Part shown: in pieces, positions 35,006-44,629 of the stretch | How positions within the stretch are numbered: position 1 is the stretch's first letter | Layout of the letters: each line of letters starts with the position of its first letter | Assembly (NCBI GenBank): GCA_000697355.1 | Contig: JNEN01001259.1 | Location: 62,001-126,000, forward strand | Source of the DNA: Syncephalastrum monosporum B8922 | Taxonomy: Eukaryota > Mucoromycota > Mucoromycetes > Mucorales > Syncephalastraceae | DNA: 64,000 bases | Direction of reading: 5' to 3' | The notes under the pieces: model-generated | Databases searched by the model: none | Seen by the model: only the letters and a program-made list of their open reading frames with translations | Told to the model about the DNA's origin: nothing | Program-made: the position numbers and the translations under genes

Positions 35006-38000
35006 GAAAGTAAGGAAAGAGAAAGGGGGGTGCGAAAAGAAAAAAAAGCAAGCAAAAAAAGACGTGAGATTGCTTATAAGCCAATGATGGTTTGTGCTAA
35101 CCTTCCCCCCAACTTGCTGCATATGGTAACGCTCTTACTCGTTGCTTGTACATATTTTTTCCCAAGCTCGGGCCGCGCGACATTCAAACATTACGACCCC
35201 CAAACCTTTTTTTCTGTCACGACCTTGTCATACAAAATGCAATTCTCATTGTCGCTCCGCTGTCATATGTTAATTCATTCTTGTTGGGGTGCCGATCTCA
35301 GAAAAGAAAAAAAAATCAGGCAGACATTTACGGCGTCCATATTTCTGCATTACCAGCAGCCAGAAAGGTCATCAAGAGGCAAATCTTGTTTATCTCGAAT
35401 TGTTAACGAATAGGGAGCGAAGGGGGTTTATCGTGCCATGATGATGTTAATGTTGTTGATGTGGCAAAACAAAAGAGCAAAGAAAGGCAGCCATCATGGA
35501 CCCGCTGCGTTGGTAATGGGCACGCAAACAATTCATCACATAGTACACATATATCCAAGCTGCGGAGGCGAAAGTGGGAGGGAGGCACGCAGCAACGAAA
35601 AGCTCCTCAAAGCTGCAATGACGGAATAAGCCAAATCCACATCCATGGTCAGCCCATGGTCATACCTTATATGGTAGTTCCAAATGTCCTGAATCCAGCT
35701 TCAATGTTGTACACTGTCTATCCAATGACATCGTTCCCCATTCCGGGGATCGAAACCGAGTAGCGTATCGGATTTATCCCACCATAGCATGACTTTTTTT
35801 TGTGTTTTCTATGCATGCCATTTTGCTTGTCCCGCTTCAAGTGGGGAGATTGTAAGATTTAGAGATCATCAAGATCCATCATGTTGTAGTGCACACAATG
35901 GGTCAATGTGGGGAAAAGCCAAGGGTGGTTGATCTGCCCAGTCGATCCTAAACTGTCATTCCTAAAAAGAAAAACCGTAATCGCAAATGGCTCAAAATGG
36001 TTAAACGTATGTCTGCGCGGCATCCAAAAATTGTTTCATCAACTGGGCTGAACCGCCCGGCCGGGTCGCCATTTCCGCGCGCGTGCCTGCGTGCCTGCGT
36101 CGGCTGAAATGGTTTGGTGCACATGGACCGCGCACACAAACACATAACGCACATAACAGTCATGTTCCCGTCTACGCTTCCCTTCTCTCCCCCCACAAAT
36201 TAACCTACACATGTTTCTTGTTCTTTTTTTTTCGTGTGTGTGTTTGAGTATGCCCTTCGATTGAATGACTAGGCGAGAATAAAGTGACGCGGTACGAGCA
36301 ACTTGCTCACCTTTCTTTTTTTTTTTTTTTTTTTTTTTTTTGTCGCATGCCAAATTATATAACCAGTACAATGTAGGACTCCATTTGATTAAGAAGATTC
36401 TCAGCTTCGGATGATATTCTTTTTCTCTTTTTGCTTGGTTGGTGCTGAGGTAGGACCAATCAATGCGCGGGTACCCCATCATGATTGTGTACCGTCGTTG
36501 AAGCTTAGTTGTGTGTGATAAGTGAGTCAGCGACTTGCTCGATAAGAGACTTTTTGTTCAGTCGCATCCAATCATACCTACTCTATTATTGATATATATG
36601 CTACTTGTAGCATGCACATTGGTGACACTCTGTTTACTTGATATCCTACCCCCTTCCTTTGACTGGTAGAAACTGTAAACTTTATATTATTTGCGTTGCA
36701 TAGAGAAGAGTCAGCCGATGCTGGGGGAGCCGCGGAGCATATATACCAGCGCTGATCCGCATCAATGGGGCGCACATATTAGGGCGTGCGGGCATGTCGG
36801 TATTATTATGTATTTTCAGCCAAATGAAATCCGAGCGCGCGCGCAATAAAAGCAATGGTGACACTAAACGTATACTCTCCTGTGTTTTAGCACACATATC
36901 TGGGATAGGGAGAAGGAGCAAATAGAACGAAATGGAGTAGGGGCGACGGATTTACAACTTCTTTTTTTTTTTTTTTTACTTTGCCAAGTCCTTCTGATTC
37001 CTCTTTTCCTTCTGTTCGTGACTTCGGGAGACGGTAAAGACGAAAGAGAAAGGAAGCCATTGTTCAAGCTTGCTGTTGAAAATGGAAAGAAGCATGACGT
37101 GTTCTTTTTTTTCGCTGCTATATACAAGGTTATGGTCACGCGAGGGCGCCTCAGATGGGATGTCAAGTGCCACAAGGTGCCCCCAGACAGAAAGTTTGGA
37201 TGACAAACATTGAACGCTTTCTTTTTGCCGTGCATCACAGAAATGCTACACAAATGCGAGTTACCCGTTCCTCGCTGCGTTTTTTATTCATTACTTTTTT
37301 AGCCACATCACAACGCTAGAAAAGTATATCTTCCCCGCTTGCATGCTGATATGCAAGATGCAGTGATCACCGCTGTACATATGTGGACCGCATATACGTT
37401 TGGCAATGATGACGGTAGTCAATGATGCGTACTATCGCTGCTGCCTTTTTATCAATCAGTGAAGTGAACATCCTTTATTTTTTGCCTACATTATTTACTG
37501 CGATTTGCTGCACGCGTCCTGCTGATCTGCCGCGCTGCCCCTGTTGCCTCATTAGAAAAAAAAACACATTCTTATATCACGAATGCTAAAAAGACAGCCA
37601 AGTACATATCCATTCGAGTCATAGACACAGAAAGGGAAAAAGACAGTGTCATGTTGTGTGCTATCTTCGTCACTTGTTCACACGCAGACATATACTCACA
37701 CGCGCATATGCGCATGTGCTCCATTTGTGTACATCGAGTGGTTATGCAAACCTACGGCAAAGAGGACTTCCTTTTTTTTCGTTGCTCACGCGACATCTGA
37801 GCTGTATGCTCTCATTGGAGCCTTATTGTATATGTTTAGATAGCCGTAATAGCCAAGTTCGTCAACAAACAAATCGATGTAAACAACAGCGCCTTTTTGC
37901 TGGCGTGACGAATGATATGTGCGTGTGCGGGTGGAGTTGTTCCAACGTTTCTTATTAGGACAATTGTATACATATACATATATGCGAGTCATCGGAGGTG

Positions 38001-38129
38001 AGGCAGTTATAAGGCAATGGTGTAAAAGGAAAAAAAAAATAATGCGCTGAGTACATAGGTAATAAAGAGTAGTGGTAAAGTATTATGCGAATAGACCCAA
38101 AAAAAAAAAAAAATAGAGAGACTGAACCA
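35006..38129. other. Gene-poor region (3.1 kb)
   Basis: No recognised gene over 3.1 kb between two minus-strand genes. It contains a T tract at 36316-36341, a second at 36963-36977, and an unremarkable patch at 35640-35763 whose plus frame (HIHGQPMVIPYMVVPNVL) looks somewhat protein-like but lacks a start and a family. Part of it must be promoter for the Spt21-FYR gene. Confidence 0.6.
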
Positions 38130-39515
38130 TCACAGGGAGACAGCCACATGCCTTGCTTGTTCCTGCGGATAATGGTCTTCCCCGAGCGAGCAGCAATCTT
38201 CTTCGACACCAGAATCATCACTCTGATCGTCTCCCGCGCCCGCCAGACCCGTATCCTGTTCTACGTCGGCCGCTACTACGCCTGTGGTGGTCCCTACTGC
38301 TGCGGCGACGATGGCGGTGGTAGCCAGTTCTGTCCCGGGTTGCTGTAACGGTTGCTGCTGATGTTGCTGCTGCTGGCGCCATTTGAGGGAAATGGCATCC
38401 TTGTAAGTACGGACCATACACTCCATGGCCTCCCACCAGGTATATTGTTTTGATTTTGCCACCGCCGCGCGGCCCATGCGGGACCGCGTTGCAGGGTCTT
38501 GTACGAGTCGGGCCAGGTTGGCCCGGTACCGTGCCGGCCCGGCTTTGGCGTGCATGAGCAAACCGGTGTGTTCGTGATCGACGAGGTCGCGCACGCCCTC
38601 GGCGTGTAACGCGGCCACCGGCAAACCCGATGCCATGGCCTCCAGAACGACCTGGCCAAAAGTCTCGGTGACACTCGGGAAGGCAAACACGTCGGCGGAG
38701 GCGTAGGCGGTGGCGAGGTGCAGGCCCTGGAGATAACCGGTGAAGGTGACGGGTGTGCCGGTCTGAACGCAGGTGTGCTGGATCTCGTCAAAGGCAGGAC
38801 CGTGGCCGACGATGACCAGGTGACAGGCGGTGTGGTCCATGTGCTTGTAGGCATCCAGGACAAGCTTGAGGTTCTTTTCAAAGGAGACACGGCCGACGTA
38901 GAGGATGATGGTCTTGTCGTCCGCATGGTCAACCCACTGGTGGCGGAGGTGATTGGAACGACGCGTGGGCGAGAAGACGGCGTCATCGACCCCGCGAGGC
39001 CAGATCCGCACGCGTTCAAAGTGCTGCTTTTCGAGGATGCGACGCGTGGACGGCGACGGGCAGACGACGTAGGCACACGACGCGTGGCAGAAACGGTTCC
39101 AGCGCCACATGAGTGGCGTGAAGAAGCCAAAGCCAAAGTGGCCACAGTAGGTCGCGAGGTTGGTGTGGTAGGACGACACGAGCGGGACGTGCGGGAGGTG
39201 CATGCGGCAGATAGCCAGACCGGCTGCACCGAGCCACACCGGGTCGACGAGGTGGATCACTTGCGGATCGAATTCAACCAGCCGCTGGGTGAATGTCGGC
39301 CGCCACAGATTCAGCTTGAGCTCGGGGTACGGCATGAACGGGATCCCGGCCGTGCCCAATAACTTGGCTCCTGCATATTCTTCTTGTCCGCTTTCGGGCC
39401 CCAGCAGGAGCACCTCGTGTCCGGTCGCTTGCAAGTGCTCCAGCAGCCGAGCCAAGGTGCGCGTCACTCCGTCCACCTTGGGCAGGAAGTTTTCGGTGAT
39501 TATTGCGATCCGCAT
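38130..39515 (-). CDS. GT4-family glycosyltransferase (SQD2/MgtA-like)
   Basis: Single exon, 461 aa. The start MRIAIITENFLPKVDGVTRT is the classic first beta strand and Gly-rich loop of GT4 enzymes. HLVDPVWLG and SYHTNLATYCGHFG lie in the acceptor half. ILYVGRVSFEKNLKLVLDAY opens the nucleotide-sugar half, and the retaining E-x7-E motif is TETFGQVVLEAMASGLPV. After about residue 385 comes a Q- then A/T/D-rich tail without a domain. Closest known types are plant SQD2 and bacterial GDP-mannose-dependent mannosyltransferases, so it may glycosylate diacylglycerol or a related lipid. It has no introns, unlike most neighbours. Confidence 0.88.
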   Translation of the reverse strand: MRIAIITENFLPKVDGVTRTLARLLEHLQATGHEVLLLGPESGQEEYAGAKLLGTAGIPFMPYPELKLNLWRPTFTQRLVEFDPQVIHLVDPVWLGAAGLAICRMHLPHVPLVSSYHTNLATYCGHFGFGFFTPLMWRWNRFCHASCAYVVCPSPSTRRILEKQHFERVRIWPRGVDDAVFSPTRRSNHLRHQWVDHADDKTIILYVGRVSFEKNLKLVLDAYKHMDHTACHLVIVGHGPAFDEIQHTCVQTGTPVTFTGYLQGLHLATAYASADVFAFPSVTETFGQVVLEAMASGLPVAALHAEGVRDLVDHEHTGLLMHAKAGPARYRANLARLVQDPATRSRMGRAAVAKSKQYTWWEAMECMVRTYKDAISLKWRQQQQHQQQPLQQPGTELATTAIVAAAVGTTTGVVAADVEQDTGLAGAGDDQSDDSGVEEDCCSLGEDHYPQEQARHVAVSL

Positions 39516-40997
39516 GGCGAGGGAAAGTATGAATGAGTTATGCTTCGATTCCCGCCCGAGTGACGGATAGGTGAGTTAGGTGAGGAGTTCGGGTCCACCC
39601 AGGTAATAGAGTGAGGTGTGGAGGAGAAAGGGATAAGTGAAACCACGTCCTAGTAGATGGAATAAGTCGTAAGATAGAAAAGAATAAAAAAAATAAAAAG
39701 AGGGAGAGGAAGACAATGCAGAAAACCACAAGGTGCTTGTATTTGTATCTATAATGTGTTGTAGTGTATTGTACAAAAGGGTATGTCGGCTCTCTGTGGA
39801 TCGACCCACACTCTGCTCTTTATTTTTGCACGGCTTCAAGAACGTATGGCAAGTGAACAATGAAGTATTGCTTGTGCTCAATGGACTCACGCTGGTTGGC
39901 TGTTAGGCTCCCTGAACCCCAAAAGACGGGAACGTGACCACTCCAATCACATCACACGTGGAGTGAAAGGGAAAAAAAGGGGGCCAACCGATGCTGGCCT
40001 TTTTCTAATTCGCTGCTCTAAAGCTTCCGTAGCATTATTTTCCCGCCAAGCGAACACAGCACGCCCTGTCATACTGTATCTATACAGTACTTCATACAAA
40101 GATATGAAACATCTAGTCTTGCTTTGTGATCAGACACCTTATTTTGGACACCCTGCTACCCTCACCACTATGGACTCACCACTGACCTTCATTCCTGCAA
40201 AATTTGTCTGCCTGTGCAACATGCTTGAGCACTTGTATATGATATCTAACCACAGATAAGACCAACGGCAAACAGAACTGAACTGAAGGAAAGGACCCAC
40301 ACACATCCGGTATTTCGGTGCAAGATGGGAAAAGTTTCAGGCAGTAAAGAAACGAAATCATAGTTCGTGCGTTTAGGCCTTCTCTAGAAAATATTCGAAC
40401 AGAGCGCGCAAGCCAATTTGAAGATATTTATGCATATCTTATCGCTGGGCATTGAAATTAAGTAAAAAAGTATATGTAAGGTATATTGCTTGCAGACGAC
40501 CTGTGCACGCACAATGTCGGAGCTTCTGCTTTGTTAAAAAAACCAATATCTCTAAAGCTACACGGCCTAGCAAGCCAGGTCGTACAACGAAAATGAAAAA
40601 AAAGGAAACACAAAAATAAGAACGATATGCACAGACGATGGATAAGGAATGAAGGAAATCAGTAGAGCAAAAAAGCAGAAGAGGGAGCGTGTGATGCAGA
40701 ATAAGAGGGCGGGGAGAGTGCGGAGTCCGAGGAGATGCTTTTGCAGGAAGAACGCGGACAAGGGACAACAGGAACGTATGAACAGTAGATGTGGCGTAGA
40801 GAGTATGGTATGATGTAAGAGCAGGATCAACCGTCTTTGCGAGGTGCTGGTATGTATATATATATATATAGGTCGGTGTGTGTGCGTGTGTGGTGTGAGG
40901 GTACTCGACAAGAGCAAAAGAAAGAGTGTATGGATCAATGGATGCGAAGGAACGTCGTTGATGGTGGCGATGGTGCGGGTGCTTGGGTAAGCCAGGA
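39516..40997. other. Intergenic region (1.5 kb)
   Basis: Holds the promoter of the GT4 gene and the 3' UTR of the next minus-strand gene. A (TA)n run lies at 40854-40870. Several frames exist (for example plus 39963-40259) but none has a recognisable motif. Confidence 0.55.
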
Positions 40998-42944
40998 TTA
41001 AGAAGGCATGACGCCCACGCGCGAGGTCGAGAACGAAGCACGCTGGTTCTCGAATTGGTGCTGCTTGGCGTTGTGAAGTTGGGCAAAGATGTGGTCGAGT
41101 TCGGCATACTCTGCCCGGGACCGAGGTACTTCAGCATCCTGGTTGACCAGTCGTCTGCCTTCAAGGCGGTCGACTTTGTTGAGCAGGTTGTTCATGAAGA
41201 GGTCGCGCTCCTTGGCGGCTGACATGTAAAACCGCTGGCGAGCGAAGCGAGGGCGGTTCATGGACCGGGCCATCATGTCTGTGATGTGAGTCATTTCTTC
41301 GATGCGCCGGGAAGACATGAAATCCTGTACGAAAGGAGGATTTTTTTTGTTCAAGAGAAAAAGAAGAAAAAGGAAAGAGTGGCCGTTAATATATATAGAG
41401 CGAAAGCGTTGGCGGGGAAGTAAGTAAGGAGTAAAGAGAAAGAGCGTTATTGGGCGGAGTGTATCCTGAGGTGCAAAAGTGTCTCTCAACGGGAAGGTCC
41501 CTTACCTGATCGGTTAAGCGCCCGCGATCCATTCGGTTTAGCAGTTTCACAGTGGCCGCACAGTCTAATTTCGCTTGCAGTCGAGCATCCAACTCCACTC
41601 TTTGATCGTCCAATGAGCGCGACGCTGACCGGAAAACACACGAGGCAAGGCTGCACAAGGAAGGCCGAAGCGTTGCCCGCTGATTCTCGAGCCGCCCGCG
41701 ACAGAGACGCTCAACAGTGTTCGTCAGTGTGGCTGCCACTATCTGTTTGCTCTGTCGTTCGTTCAGCAGCACCCGCTGATCATTGCAAAGACGCGGCACT
41801 GCCAAGCGATCGACAGTACGGAGTATGCGCTCTAAATCAAGTTCCTCCTTTTCGTCGGAGGTGTGCCCGGGTGATAATTTGGCGGGTGCCGATGAAGCGG
41901 ACGCAGTGGGTGATGATGATAGCGATCGTGGTGATGATAGCGTCGTAGGCTCAGCCCCTGCGGCCGCTGCGTACACGTCTTCGTAGGCTGGAAGTTGTTC
42001 TTCCGACGCTTCAGACTCGTGCAACAGACGATCGACCGACTCGAGCCGTCTGAGTAGCTCCTTGTACTGGGCCCCGTCCACCTGTGTCAGCTGGCCCTGG
42101 AGGCTGTGCTGCAAGAGGGCGAGCGTGCGGCGTGTCTGGCCGAATGTCGACTGGGTATAGAGGGCGTGGTATTTGGCTCGAGGCTGTCTGCTCAGCGTGC
42201 GGGTGGCCATCACCAAATGGACCAACTCGCTGCACAGGGCCGGATTGTACTGGGCACTGTTATTGGCAAAGGCCCAAAAGGATTGCGAGTCCACAAAATG
42301 GCTTAGTTGCTCAAAAAAGCCGAGGTCGGGTGAAGGAGGCGGGCTGTTATTGGCGTTGTACCGGTGAGGCGGCATAATGGCACAGACCAGCTGCTTCATG
42401 CTGCGCGTGATGGTCTCAAGAGCGTCCTTCTCGTTAGAAGGGCGGGGCGGGGGTGGCACATGACTGTATTGCTCGTGTTCGGTGGCGAGTGCATTGAGGA
42501 TATCTGCCAAGGTGCATAGACACTCTGTTTCAATCATGCAAAGCGACTTGACAGCCTGCATTTTTTTTTTATGTGGGATAATGAGAAACATGAAATTTAC
42601 AAGTCAGAATAAACACGAGTGAATGCGAGACAAATAAATGCGATACATACCTGCGCACTGAGTGTCGCTGGCAGATCGTCGTAATCGACCGGCTCCAGCA
42701 TGAGCTGTTCCATAATGAAGTCATGCTGTTCCACAATGTCGTCAGTAGCAGGAGGAGGAGGAAGACAAGAGTTTGTCTGTGTCGGCGGTGATACGCCGGA
42801 TGCTCGGTTCGTCTAAAAAAGTGACCAACGAAGCGAAAAAGAAAAGAAAAAGAAAACCGAGAAGGAAGGGTTATTATATGCTCTTGTCCTTCAGAAAAAG
42901 AAGAGCCTCTCTACCTTTGGACGCGCTTTCTCGAGAGTGGTCAT
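40998..42944 (-). CDS. Uncharacterised protein with about seven degenerate 29-residue C-terminal repeats
   Basis: Exons 42944-42915, 42812-42651, 42555-41506 and 41324-40998 give 522 aa. No family recognised. Residues 1-64 are short and polar; 65-230 look helical (SLCMIETECLCTLADILNAL; FVDSQSFWAFANN); 230-300 is an acidic Ser/Ala linker. From about residue 308 to the end a motif recurs every 28-32 residues: hydrophobic-x2-h-D/E-R-x-x-R-L-x-(N/D)-Q-R. Clear copies are ILRTVDRLAVPRLCNDQR, TVERLCRGRLENQR, SASRSLDDQR, LLNRMDRGRLTDQ, ARSMNRPRFARQR and LLNKVDRLEGRRLVNQ. A helical repeat or array of peptide motifs is inferred. It is probably a real gene because intron phases and codon bias are consistent. 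Confidence 0.72.
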
Positions 42945-44629
42945 CGTATGAAGCGAAGGGAGAGAAAGAGAAAGGAAGGAAGAAAGAGCCGGATAATAAG
43001 TGCTTAAGTATCCACCATTGATTGAGAAGGAAACCCCCCTAAAATTTGTGCATCGCTCGATATCATCATGCCACTTCCATGGTGGTCCAAATTTGGTACC
43101 CGGCGAAACAACCCATTCGAATACCAATGCATCCCCATACATACATACCATTTATGACATACCATGATCCACTTGGCCCTTTCTTTATGCACCACGGAAC
43201 GGCATCCTCCTCCCCTCAGCCCCCCAATTTTCTTGAGCAGCATCTTACTTTGCCGTAGTTCTTGTAGTCTGCTGTGCCCCGTTCGCTGATTCTGGTCTTT
43301 TTTTTTTTTTTTTTTTTTGTATTGCATTTTTGCCACTTCCTCCCAGGGGGTACAGGACACCCACACGCACTCGCAAGAGAGAGAGAGAGAGTGCTTCGAA
43401 GTGTACAATGGGAAAATGAATCGTTGTATACGTTGGACATGTATAACAACTTTCAATCATACTTTTTCTTTCTATTAAGTTTATCTATACATCTTTTTAG
43501 CGCTCTGAGTAAGCATTTCAAGCGTATCAAACACATGTACGTATCGTTTTGATTGCATTTGCCTTCCCGGTTCCGGCAAACGATGATCGAGGCACGATCG
43601 CATTTTTAATCTCCTTACCGGTTAAAGATAGCTTGTTCCCCTGCCAAGGGGATAGATAGAGGAGTAAACAAAACCAGAAGGAGTGCGACTTTTAGGCTGT
43701 GTGTATGATGTGCTGTATTGCCACCCGAGAAGCCTGCAGCACACGTTATTCTCCAATAAAAGATTAGCATGTTTTTCAAACCTTCTTTTTTGTTTTCTCA
43801 TTTTCTGTTGTAGCTCGATCAAATGAAGGAAACAAAGGAAGCATGTCTTTGTCCATCTTCCATGTATATATAAACAGAAAAGCATATGATACCAATGCTT
43901 TATTCTAATTGAAATGCTTCACGAGGCATCGTGTTTTTGAATCCTTTTTGAAAACGCTTGGCGCCCTTTCTCCTCATCCTCCCCTCCTCAATATTCTGCT
44001 TAGACCCGTCATTACGTCTCACACACGTTATTGAAATAAATTGTTACACTCGACCGTCCAAGAATAAGATTTCTTAATCCAAGTGTAACCTAGGAGCCTA
44101 TCGCAAGACCCAATAAAACTTTCCCTTCATGTTATTGCTGCCAGTATTCAGTGGCAGTCATTACAGCATATGACTATTTGGGGGAAAAAAGAAAACAAGT
44201 TCGGGAGAGCCAACTTTTTACCGACATGATCGACTGGCTAAATGCTGAGTAAGAAAAAGAAGAAGGAAAAAGTTGGCACGACTGGACCATGCCAAGTGAG
44301 AAGCATCAGGCTGGACTGCATATCTCGACAAGCTACCAATGGATTGTGGCGAGAGAGAGACAGAGAGAGAGGAGGTGAGCCGCCCTGCTGCCAGCCAACT
44401 TCCTTTTTTCTCAGTCATTCGTGTCACCTCTCGCCGCTACCTCGCTTTGAGGGGGATGCCTTCCTCTGGAGGACGTATCTTCTATTCCTAAGCAACAGCG
44501 TGAACCATTCACAAAGGAGAAAGCGGATGTGGCAAGTACGAGCCTTTCCTCTGTTTGAGTCATGGGTATTACTGTTGTCCTCTGCCCTTTTTTCTTTTCG
44601 TTTTCCTCCTTTTTTACGGAACCCCTTTC
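42945..44629. other. Divergent intergenic region (1.7 kb)
   Basis: Lies between the repeat-protein gene (-) and the KAR5-like gene (+). A T tract occurs at 43299-43318 and a (GA)n tract at 43378-43392. No gene is recognised. One plus frame runs into the KAR5-like first exon from about 44242 but the signal peptide at 44630 marks a better start. Confidence 0.6.

Noticed and set aside
36316..36341. Poly(T) as the tail of a minus-strand retrotransposon
   Set aside because: No target-site duplication, reverse transcriptase or other retroelement sequence is nearby; other T tracts of similar kind are scattered in introns and intergenic DNA.
38294..39362. Long frames overlapping the GT4 gene on both strands (311 and 214 residues)
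   Set aside because: Both overlap a frame with clear GT4 motifs and are explained by high GC at third positions.
41386..42591. Single-exon 401-residue model for the repeat-protein gene
   Set aside because: The Met at 42591 lies in an intron next to an A tract, and the C-terminal tail after the GTAAGG donor at 41505 is intron sequence; splicing to 41324 extends the repeats.
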